NCBI RefSeq assembly: GCF_003286085.1
Contig: NW_020825289.1
Span: 12,524,001-12,588,000, forward strand
Direction: 5' to 3'
DNA: 64,000 nucleotides
Origin: Drosophila persimilis
Lineage: Eukaryota; Arthropoda; Insecta; Diptera; Drosophilidae
Position 1 is the first letter of the stretch. The number at the start of each line of letters is the position of its first letter. Under the pieces are notes generated by a model, which saw only the letters and a program-made list of their open reading frames with translations, did not search any database and was not told where the DNA came from. This document shows, in pieces, positions 36,801-46,862 of this stretch. A program made the position numbers and the translations under genes.

Positions 36801-39800
36801 CGCATTCACAGCAAGCCCGTGCACACCACTCCGGCCCCGTCGACGGAGGCGGCCCAGACCACCACCACCACCACCACCACCCGCCAGCCGGCAGTGTATC
36901 CCGTGCCCAGCTACGAGCCAGTTGCAGCCCACAATCTGTCCGCTCTGTTCGATGCTTCGCCCCTGAAGAAGACGCCGCTGCCGTCGTTGGCGCAGCTGCA
37001 GCAGCAACTGCAGCCGAGCTCGCCCTCGCCGGCGCCACAATTGTCGCCCGATCAGATACTCTCGATGGATCAGATTGTGCAGTCGCTGACGCAGGACCTC
37101 TCGGCCGCCGACAAGTCGGAGGGGGATCTGGACGGAGCGGGCAGCGTGCCGGCTGTGGTGCCAGTGAAATACGACAGTGCCGAGTCCCAAGAGCAGATGC
37201 AGACGCTGGCCAACAAGAAGAAGGTGCCAGTGACCAGCAGCACAACAAGCACGACCACAAGCACGACCACAACCACGACTCCTAGAACCACTACCACTGT
37301 GGGCACCACCACAAGAGTACCACCGCCCATCGCCCACTATGGAGGCAGCACTCTGGCCACCATGCTCTCGGAGGAGGAGGAGGAGTCAACAGAGTCCACA
37401 ACGGGAGACAGGGAGACCACCGCCGGCAGCCTGGAGGAGGCTCCCGTGGTGCTGATCACAGCCCGGCCGCAGTACTTCACCGTGACCCCGCAGCCAGTGC
37501 CCCTGAAGCCGGAAAAGGCCATCGAGAAGGCCAGCGAGGAGGCCAACGAGCCGGAGACCACAGAGCTGCCGGGAGAGACGCAGTTCCTGGTGACCACGCC
37601 CATGGCTGGCCTGGACGAGATCGAAGCGACCACCGACAAGCCCGCGACCGAATCCGAGTCCGATCACGTGTTGAAGTTCGAGCCGCTGTTTGCGGACGTG
37701 CCGGAGGCGATTGTCACCGAGCTGAGCGAGCCCAGCTCCACGAATGCCTATAGCCAGCAGGCGGAGGAGGAGCAGGCGCCGGAGCAGGAGGGGACCACCA
37801 CAGAGCAGGCGCTGCGTCTGCCCGTGTCGGAGAGCAGCACTGCCGCCGAGAGCGATGCGGACAGCACCGAGGTGACGCCCATGATAGCCGACCTGGTGCA
37901 GCAGCTCAATCTGGAGATGCTGAGGCCCACGGACCAAATATCGATGGCCAACTTCCAGACGCAGGCCGCCACGGTGGCCTCCACCCTGGTGGACGGCAGC
38001 CACACCCTCGTCTCGGACGGGTTCATGAGCTCCAACGAGACCAAGGACGAGCTGGACTTCCTCATGTCCGATGTCATACAGCAGATAACCCAAGGGGCTC
38101 CGAACCAGCCGCCGGCCCAGCTCCAGCCCGAGGAGGACTCCCATCGCCTGACCAACTATGCCCAGCTGAACGCATCGTTCCTGCTGAAGCCAAAGCCAGA
38201 GCCAGAGCCAGAGCCAGAGTCGGAGAAGCCCCAGGCACCACAGATCTCCGGCCTGCTAAACAAAGTGGAGCCGGAGGCGTCAACCGTCAAGCAGGAAGCC
38301 ACTTACCCGAACGACGCCTTTCCAGCAGGCACCGTCCACGTGGAGACGAGCACGCACCGGATACCCATCCTGTCGCTGTCCCAAATTTATGCACAGCAAC
38401 AGCAGGACGAGGACGATGAGCAGCAGCTGTTTGCCAACGAGCGACTGGAGCTGCAGGGCAGCCCGCAAGCGAAGCCAACTCGAGAGCCGCCCAAGCAGGA
38501 AACCATTGCCACAGCCATACCAGAGACTACGGAGGGTGCCTCCGAAGCCACCACCGAGGAGTCGAGCCGGGAGACCACCGCCAGCGAGGAGTCAACGACC
38601 AACGTGGCCGAGAGCCACACGGAGCGCAGCGAAAGTGAAGAGCAAATGCCCGAGATGTTGACAAATGGTTACAACGAGGAAAATCAAATGGAGACCAGCT
38701 CCATCGCCAGCTCCATCGCCAGCACCATCGCCAGCTCCGGTCCGACCGAGGCAGGAACTGAATCCATCTTTGCCACAGAAAAAACTGCCACAGAAGAGCC
38801 ACCAACGGATGCCACAACCAGCAGCCCTGTCACGGAAGCAGAGGAGCCGACAACGGCGACGAATGTTTACCTGGAGGCAGAGGAGGCAGGGGAGGCGGAG
38901 GAGCAAACATCAACAGAGGAAGCACAAACAGCGGATCTGGCAGCCACCAGTGCAGAGGACAGTGCCACCAATGCGGCCCAACTCCTGCCCCAATACACCG
39001 TACAGCCCGAGGAGGACCAGTCAGAGCGAGGGGAGGAGGTGGTGCGGGTCACGGAAATACCCGGAGATACGTCCGTGGTATCATCTGAATCGGACATGTC
39101 GCTCAGCTCCGAGCAGGTCACGGAAAAAATCGAATTGAGCACGGTTAAATCTCAGCAGCTGGACGACGAGTCAATGGAGGAAATATCCGATGAGCTGACA
39201 GCCACCATTTCAGAGGAGGAGGCGGAGGCCTCACCAGAGTCAGAGTCAGAGCCAGCGACAGAGGCGGTGACAAGTGCACAGAATTTGCAGCTAGACGACG
39301 AGGATCCATATGTGAAGCTGGGCGAGACGACGGCCAGTGTGGTGAGGCCTTTGCCTTTGCAGCAGGACAAAAGCTCCATCGAAGGAGCCCCAGCAGCAGA
39401 GCCGGAGGAAGACACCTACAGAGTGACGCTGCCGTTGGCCAGCTACGGCAATGCGCCGCCTGCCGAGCAGCCAGACGAGGAGGATGAGGAGGACCAAGCA
39501 GGCTATCAGACCTCCACCAAGGCACCCACAACCACCAGCACCACGAGGCGTCTGAACACCTTGAAACCCGTTTCCTACTACGTCCAGCCCTCGCTGCTGG
39601 CGGGCTACAATCAGCTGGACGCCCAGCCGCCCAAGGGTCTGCCCTACAATGCCCACCCAGGGGAGGGAGGGCCAGGGCCCACCCAGTCCCAGTCCCAGTC
39701 GCAGTCGCAGCAGCGACCGATGCAGAGACCCGCCTCCCTGACCAACCTGATGGCGAGCTCGAGCCAGGCGACCAGGCCGCCCGTCAAGCTGGAGCCGAGT

Positions 39801-41240
39801 CCGGAGTCCTCGCAGGGCCTGGAGGCGTCCACGGCGCACATGGACGAGGACCTGCGCTCGTTCGCGAGGCTCTGCAACGAGCTGGCCTTCAGCTACTGGA
39901 AGGCCATCACCTCGGAGAAGATTAGCTCGGCCAGGAGCCTGGTCATCTCCCCCTTCGCCCTCACCTCCATGCTGTCGATGGTCTTCCTGGGGGCGCGCGG
40001 CAGCACCTCTGGGGAAATGAACGAGATCCTCAAGCTGGACGACATGGTGACCTTCAATCCGCATCTGGTGTTCAAGAACATCACCGGCTCGGTGGAGCAG
40101 GCGACGGACAGCGACATAGCCACGGCGGCCTTTGTGCGGGAGATCTTCAGCGATCGCGCCAACGGCAAGATCCTGCCCTTCTTCAAGGAGAAGACCCAGC
40201 AGCTGTACGCCGGCCACGTGGAGGAGGTCAACTTCCACGTCGTCAACGACATCGTGCGGCGGCGCACCAACCTGCTCGTGAAGCGCCACACGATGGGCAA
40301 GGTGCTGGAGTACCTGCGCACGAACAGCGTGTGGGTCAACGGCCCGCTGGCCACCATCTCGGCGAATCTCTTCCAGACGGACTGCTCGCACGGATCGACG
40401 ACCGAGCGGGACGGCGAGATGTTCTTCCAGGTGCATCCCACTGTGCGGCAGCGCCGCCTGGTGCCCATCCCGGCGGTGCTCTATCGGTCCGGCTTCACCG
40501 CCGGCTACGAGCCCAGGCTGGACGCCACCATAGTGGCGTTCGGACGCATCCAGGACACGGTGAGCACCATCTACGTGATGCCCGGCCATCAGAGCTCCAT
40601 ATCGCCCATGGACAACCTGGACAGGCTGGAGCGCAGCCTGGTGGACATGGCCTTCGGGGACGGCCAGGCCTGGAGCAGGCTGCTCACCTCGCTGATGGAT
40701 CGCCCCGGCATGGAGGTGCAGCTGCCGCGCTTCTCGCACCGCTCCTTCGTGAACGCCTCGCTGGGCCTGCAGAAGATGGGCCTGAAGGGTCTGTTCAAGT
40801 CGGACTTTGCCGACCTGCGCGGCCTGACCGGGGCCGGCAACAAGGACATCTTCCTGTCCGACATGATCCAGATCAACACGTTCAGCACCTGCGGCGAGGA
40901 GAAGATCTCCGAGCACCACCACGTCGAGATGTACCCGGCTCCGCCGCTGCGCAAGCGCAACAAGGATGTGGACGCCACCGAGGACGGTGCCGACGACTCC
41001 TCGGAGGCGGTCGTCGACTTTGGCTCGCTCGTGCAGGAGTCGGCACTGGGACGCGGCTTCTACGACGATCTGCTGGACCCCAAGTATCTGGAGCTGCCGC
41101 TGCCGCTGCGTCCGCGCCAGGCGCGTGTCCCAGACGCGCCCCGGCTCCGCTTCGACAAGCCCTTCCTCTACTTTGTCCGCCACAATCCGACGGGCATGAT
41201 CCTCTTCATGGGACGCTTCAACCCGCGCCTGCTGCCATGA
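33825..41240 (+). CDS. giant secreted mucin-like protein with C-terminal serpin domain (exons 33825-34117, 35165-41240)
   Basis: The two exons join AG|C (Ser) across a GTGAGT...CGTAG intron, giving 6369 nt and about 2122 aa. Residues 1-24 form a signal peptide (MRPTRIPLLLWLSAW, cleavage near ATA|HP). Residues about 150-830 are rich in Thr, Pro and Lys, with pure Thr runs near 433, 550 and 662 separated by Lys-Pro blocks. Residues about 830-1600 are acidic, Glu/Thr/Ser-rich and probably disordered or O-glycosylated. A serpin fold follows from about 1657 to the end, with the SP(F/S)...SMVFLGARG helix B-C region and a perfect C-terminal serpin signature (LRFDKPFLYFV) then GMILFMGRFNP. The hinge lacks the usual small-residue run and the loop is about 60 residues too long, so inhibition is unlikely. 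Normal serpins are about 400 aa. The start was chosen for its signal peptide and splice phase. GC-rich third positions mark the whole exon as coding. I do not recall a gene symbol. Confidence 0.88.
34118..35164 (+). other. intron of the serpin gene (1047 bp)
   Basis: Donor CCAG|GTGAGT at 34118 and acceptor CCCTCGTAG|CGTG ending at 35164. It is a phase 2 intron (the exon 1 coding part is 293 nt). It includes AGTAGC repeats near 34781-34800 and AGAAATGGAGT repeats near 35055-35090; nothing else was recognised. Confidence 0.8.
36165..36900 (+). repeat. Thr-codon (ACN) runs in the serpin-gene coding exon
   Basis: ACA/ACG/ACC tracts encode uninterrupted Thr runs of about 8-15 residues near 36174-36215, 36519-36566 and 36861-36885, alternating with AAG/CCC-rich Lys-Pro segments. 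Codon mixing (ACA, ACG, ACC) shows that the amino acid rather than the DNA repeat is being retained, as expected for a mucin-type domain. Confidence 0.7.
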
Positions 41241-41790
41241 GTGCACGCGACCTAAAGTAAGCCAAAATAGCGACTATCGAACTATCGAAACAGTTTCGGG
41301 AATGCGAGTTAGTGAATTTATATATTTTACCTACCGCCTACCGAGCGCCTACTGGAATGCCAACAATTAGGCTAACTTAATCATTAATGCCCCCCGCACC
41401 CCCCTCCACCCCCACCCCCCCTTGCTGTGCCTTAATCCCGCGTCGTCAGAGGCCAGAGGTCGTCCGGCCCGATACGTGATTGATGTGCAGCAAACAATTG
41501 CGTTTGCCATTACCCCGATTACCCCGATTAATCAGATTTCCTCAGATTTTAAATTCATTTTAAATATTCAAAATATACGTATACACTTTTTTCATGCCGC
41601 TCGATGGGCAAATATGCAAACGCAATCACGGAATGCGTCAATATTTTGGCAACTGAACAAATGTAATTTAGTAAAACAAACCGTACCGCACCACTGCGTA
41701 AACTAAATGTTATGTATGCTACTATCTAAGCCTAAACGAACAAATTTAAATAAATAAATATATTACGAACAATTCTCATCATTCTAGAGG
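41241..41790 (+). terminator. serpin-gene 3' UTR with overlapping AATAAA signals
   Basis: After the TGA at 41238-41240, AT-rich sequence leads to AATAAA at 41749-41754 and again at 41753-41758, about 510 nt from the stop. Cleavage would be expected about 15-30 nt later. A C-rich stretch at 41389-41420 lies within the UTR. Confidence 0.6.
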
Positions 41791-42884
41791 CCTTGGCCAA
41801 CGCCTTGATGGCCTATAAAAGGGAAGGATAAGTTTAATTTCCCAACTATTTTCCAATTGGAGTCCCCCCCGCACCTCAAAATGGTATCAATTTTTGGAGC
41901 CCGCACATATTTTAATTAATATTTAACAAGAATATTTACAAGCCAGGCTTATGATGAAATCAGTCTGTTACTGGATGTTGCTCGTGCTGGATTACCCTGT
42001 ACGTGTTTTGAGCGGCTGCGTGGATGTATGAGGCCAAAGGAGATGGAGGTGGCCCTGGTGCTTGCCTCTTGTTAGACTTTTGTACAGATGTTGCTGGGGT
42101 GCGGGGCACGGCTGGGGAGGGGCTGCGCTGCTCTCTTGCCTGTTACCGGGCTTTTGTTCGGTCGAGTTTTATGCGGTTTTTGCTGCTCGTTGGTACACGG
42201 GCACGTACCAACACATGCAAGTAAATATGCATGCATGCGGTTGCAGGGGAAAAAAATCTCGGAAACAAGCAGCATACTTTTAGGCGGGCCCAACAATTGC
42301 CAGCCAGCCAGCCAGCCAGCCAGCCGTGAAGAATGGAAAGGGTAGAAGGGCAGAAGGATAAAAGGATAGAAGAACACCCATCAAAACGAACCAACAACTA
42401 ACGACTGCGGTGTCAATGTTTTCCAAATAGACCAAACCCAAGCCCAGCTGCTGCCCAGCTCCTGCCCAGCTCCTGCCCAGCTCCTGCCCAGCTCCTGCCC
42501 AGCTCCTGCCCGTCCCCTGTGCGTTGAATGGAAGGCCACTAATTTGTCATGCGAACTGCGAGTCGCTTTCTGCACCGCCCAACACTGGAGTGCAAGTTCT
42601 TTTCGCGCCGGAATTGCCGGAAAAGAAACATCTCTCATTGTGCCCAGCGGTTGTTGTTACGATTATTGTTATTATGATTGCGTATTGTATAATAAGGAAA
42701 GTATTCCCTCATCTCTCCTGGACACTGGACACTGGACAATGTTGCGACAGCTGTTGGGGGGGGAGGACCCCCCCGGGCTGCTTATTGTAATTGTTGTTCA
42801 ACGAAGTTTTCCTTTTCCCTTTCCGTTTTGGGTCCAAGTACTTGGCTCCTTTTGTTTTTCTTAACGCATTGCGAAAAGCCTTCG
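41791..42884. other. gene-free; short tandem repeats
   Basis: Holds (CCAG)n at about 42300-42325, short GGATAGAAGG-like repeats to 42372, and an 11-bp array (CCTGCCCAGCT, about 6 copies) at 42441-42512. A short ATG frame at 41952 begins with a hydrophobic, signal-like stretch (MMKSVCYWMLLVL) but stops after 24 residues. No convincing partner exon was established. Confidence 0.45.
42441..42512. repeat. 11-bp minisatellite
   Basis: About six tandem copies of CCTGCCCAGCT, nearly perfect, directly read. Confidence 0.85.
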
Positions 42885-43013
42885 TGCTGCCTTCGCTGGC
42901 ACCTGCCGAAATTACGTAAGCGCCACTCCAAAAGCAGCAACAAAGTGACAAAGGAACAGCGACAAAAGAGCCGTGCCGCCCACCTGAACCCGTTCAAGTA
43001 CCCGGGCTTCTGA
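42876..43013 (+). CDS. possible orphan terminal exon (doubtful)
   Basis: An open segment ending in TGA at 43011-43013 reads ...LPKLRKRHSKSSNKV, then KSRAAHLNPFKYPGF. Its codon use (AAG, CTG, GTG, CCG, TTC) looks more coding-like than surrounding DNA and it has a basic, non-repetitive composition. There is no ATG in the frame upstream, so it would have to be a terminal exon with an acceptor in the TTTTTCTTAACGCATTGCGAAAAG stretch (weak). No upstream exon, domain or polyadenylation signal was recognised, and chance is quite possible. Confidence 0.15.
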   Translation, partial: KPSCCLRWHLPKLRKRHSKSSNKVTKEQRQKSRAAHLNPFKYPGF

Positions 43014-44388
43014 GTGTCCTTATTGTATTTGCATTTCACTCTTCCAGCGCTATGGCTTTAATGGCTTAACTGCGGGACTAACTAACGGTTTGTCTGCAGC
43101 TTGTGTTAACATATAAGGAGGCTAGGCTAAGGAGGGGGGCCCCTGAGCTAACTTCAAAATGCAGGCACATGGAAACACTAGTGGGCCCGCCTAATGAACC
43201 ACCAACAACCGCAGTCGGACAACACTTTGGTTCGAAAAATACTAATTAATTTCCATTAGCAAACAAGCGCCGGGCGCTTGGCCATCAGATCCACCGGGCT
43301 GAAAGCCCGCTAACTGATCTAATTGGATGGTAACGTGAACGAAATTCCATTTCGAAATTTTAGCCCCTAAGAATCCCTAGTGTTTGTGCGGAATGAGGCT
43401 GCCCGGCAGGGAAACCCTTTTATAAATAATTTTAACATTTTCCAACAATCTCGGCTCGGATATCAGGAATTTGCATTTTCTATTTAATTTTCCACATCTC
43501 GAATGCATCCTTGGCACAGCACAATTTCCAAGCGCAGCATTTGTCCGGGCAACTGGGGAACGATAATTCGAAGAAGAGAAAACGGCAGCAGCAACACTCC
43601 AAGGATTAATTTAAGAGCTGAAAGTGAAAGCGCAGCTTCATTTTTAGCCACAGCCGAGCTGCAGAGCAGCGTCAGAGACATGAAATTTATGTTATACACT
43701 TGGAGAATTATGTGTTTTGCGGCCCTGGGGCCTGGGGACTGGGGAGCAGCAAATTGGGGCAGCCGTAGAATCAGCGACGCAGACAGAATCAGAGAAGCAG
43801 TCAGGCATTGGCTCTGAACTAGATACGGCGCTTGGCAGCCTCTCTGAGATTTCAACATGAAATCATTAGCAGGATGCTGCCTCCGGTTAGCGTGTGATAT
43901 ACTATATTGGACCTGACCAGACCAGACCAGACCATACCATACCAGACTAGACAGGACAAGCCAGCAAACATGCAACGTGTGTGTCCCCACCGCACTCCCG
44001 CAGGCCTTTGTCCCAGCTTCTATGCAAACATGGCGCCAGGATTCAGCAACAAGGACAAGGACATGCCCAAAAGTGGTTGTCGTTGGCTGCGCTGCGATGG
44101 TCAGTACCATCCACCCTTTCCAGTAGCCATCAGGCAAGGCCTAGGGCTAGATCTCCCCGGCCCAAATATATCTGTGCTATAAATCAGGAAAATTCTAACC
44201 CATTGGTATCTCTGACATGTGGCTGTGGGGGATACATTTTTGTCAAGGGTATCCCAAGCAGCGACTCCGCAAACAGGACTACTTCCTGCAGCGAATGTTG
44301 TGTGCCGCACCACAAGCTCTGATTTAATTTTTCGAAAATTGTTAAATGTTCCTTCTTCTGTTGCGGGACGTGCCCTTCCGTCCCGTAT

Positions 44389-44438
44389 CGTCCTGTGCTG
44401 TCCTGTGCTGTCCTGTGCTCTCCTGTCCTGTGCTGCAT
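44389..44438. repeat. TCCTGTGCTG short tandem repeat
   Basis: Four to five near-perfect decamers, read directly. Confidence 0.8.
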
Positions 44439-44607
44439 TCAATATTAGTCGCTTGTAGTGGCCTTTGTTATTGCTACTTTTGTCATTTGGCAATTAAATT
44501 TAACACGGGATACGGCCTGTCAGCCACAATGCAATTTGATCGTCATCTGTGCGCCAGGCGGCAGGATCCTTACAGTTTTCCTGCCTAAATTATGCAGAAA
44601 AGAGGCA

Positions 44608-44630
44608 GGGGGGGGGGGGGGGGGGGGGGG
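44608..44630. repeat. poly-G run (23)
   Basis: Uninterrupted G homopolymer. Confidence 0.9.
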
Positions 44631-46819
44631 ACTGTCCGCCCATCAATTAGCGGCTAATAGAAATAACAATGAACAAATTTGAAGCGCATTTAACACATTT
44701 TCGGCTCTGTATTAATCTGGGAGTCGATATAATACAAATTCAGAGAATCCATGGTGCCTTTTACTGTTTGAAATCGAAATCCTAATATTACAAGGCACTG
44801 ATCCACTGAAAAAGCCACTCCATACCTCCACTTTACCCCAGGTTTACCGCATAGTTGCATTGGACGTTGGAAAACTCTGAATAAATGCAGGTGGGCTTGG
44901 GCTCTGCTCTGGACGGGGTTTCAAATATATAGCGGTGATAAAACCAATACGAGTCTAATCAAATGCACATAGAACACCAAATACAAAGAAACGGCCAACA
45001 GGATAGAGCAATAACACACATGGCCGGACATCAATAGAAGCCAAAGCACTGCCGTCCAAGACCCGACTAGAGGACACCCACTACTGAGGAACTATAACTA
45101 TATATCTCTACGAAAAGACTATAATTGTAAAAGGCAGCCCATCCTGGGGGCTAAGCTATCTGTCCTTAAAGATATTCTATAGATCTAAAAAACCTGCAAG
45201 CCTCCTCCCTAGTCTGGCAGATCCTACCCTGCTTATGCTGGGTACCACAAAAACTAACGTAAATGTTTGATTCAAATTAATGTGGATTTTCATGAGGGTT
45301 CCCGTGAACATGGCTGGGTGGAAAGCTGCGCTTTATTCTCGTGGCAAATGGTCTTTCATAAATAATTAGAGGCAACATAAAACACTGCAGCGAGGCGTGA
45401 AAAAAATGAGTAACCAAGGATTACAGGCAGCTATTTTCATTGTTTGCATTGGGCGCCATTACTTTGATTGGCGCCAGATCTGCCCCACGAATGGGGGAAA
45501 GGCTCATCATCGCTAGCGTCATCCACGGGGGATGGGGGGGCGAAGGGAATCATACATTTCATGGTACAAAAACACACATAAATAATGCAGAATATCCAAC
45601 CAGAGGAAAACAGAAATATAGTGAGCTCGAAAATGTGTAAATATGCGAATAGAAATTGTATAATAATGTTAATTATTGAAATATATTTTCTTGCCTTCGA
45701 AAGAAAAACAAAAAGCAGCACGCTTGAATTATGATAATGGAAATGGGCGAACGAACGGGTATCCAAGCTTAATTGCCATTTAAATTGCCAGAATATCCGT
45801 GCCAGGACCTGCCCGGAAAGGAAGTGCCTAGAGTGCTTTAAAATGGAATGCGAGAAGGAAAACTAATTTGCGGCAACTGTGCAAAAGGGGGGAAAAAGTT
45901 TCCGCAAGGCGACTTTGACATGTGCCCGAAATACGTTTCGGCTAAGTCCTTTAGCCTCAAGCCAGGCGGTAGCCTGTTATCTGCCGCCAGGACACACACA
46001 CACACAGTCAATGGCACAACTAAAGCAGATTAAAAAAGTTTCAAATTTAAACCGGGCGGCGTATTAATTTATTTAAGACCCCTAAATTATATCCTTTGAT
46101 GTAAAGCACACACATTCCTTTGCAATGGCCGCCCGTCCCCGTCCGCTCTCATAGTCCTGTTCTTGGTTTTTTTTTGTTTTTTTTTGGTATGATGTCCACA
46201 CCCACGGCCTGCTACTTTTGGCGTATGTAATTACATTTTTACCCCCCATACAGGCCGAGAAGAAAATCAGGGGGGAAAAAAACTACGCGCGGCCCGGGAC
46301 ATACTCCTACATGAAAAAGCGTACATTTTACTCATGCAGCAGTTTTCTGGCTTTGCAAAAGCCCACAAATGGAAAAAGAAATCAAGCAGAGGCCACGATG
46401 CTCTGCCGGCCTTCTTCCGCCGAATAATTAAGCCTTTTTCTAAATTCCCGAATAGAAGAACTTTAAATTTCGATGCCTATGTTGGCTGGAAAGATTCACA
46501 AGAATTCATCATAGGCTCGTTGCCCTTTCAGGCTTTTCTGAGCCTTGGACTGCCATATTGTGGTCAAGCCAGCGCCTAGTCCAAGCAGCCCGATTCGGCC
46601 GAGTGTAGGGCGGGCAAAGTCCGAAGTCAGGAGACTAAAGACTGCCAGAGACGCAGCTGTAATGTGCACATATGGGGCCATGTGTGGGTGCGGCCCGTGG
46701 CCGTGTATGTGTGTGTGTGCAGCGTAACGGAAATAATGAAATTATTAACACTTGAGCAACTTCCGGCTAAAAAACAAAAGCCCTGCAGAAGCAGCAAAAA
46801 CAGAAGCAGAGGCTGTATA

Positions 46820-46822
<3 letters not shown>

Positions 46823-46858
<36 letters not shown>
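46823..46858. repeat. (CA)18 microsatellite
   Basis: Perfect AC/CA tract of about 36-38 bp followed by a short GA run. Confidence 0.9.

Positions 46859-46862
<4 letters not shown>

Noticed and set aside
39291-41246. 651-codon open frame on the minus strand, and a 349-codon one at 35109-36158
   Set aside because: Both lie exactly antisense to the serpin exon and arise from its GC-rich third positions. They have no domains, signal or splice structure, and the plus frame carries clear serpin motifs.
40331-41260. 309-codon plus-strand frame overlapping the serpin exon in another phase
   Set aside because: Ala/Gly/Arg-rich shift-frame shadow of the serpin coding sequence with no recognisable domain.
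43484-44137. 217-codon minus frame with hydrophobic segments
   Set aside because: Includes translated ACCAG pentamer repeats and has no family resemblance or splice context.
45848-46060. Short frames with Cys/Lys-rich start (61-62 codons)
   Set aside because: Two overlapping frames of equal length, ending in a CA microsatellite; no support for translation.
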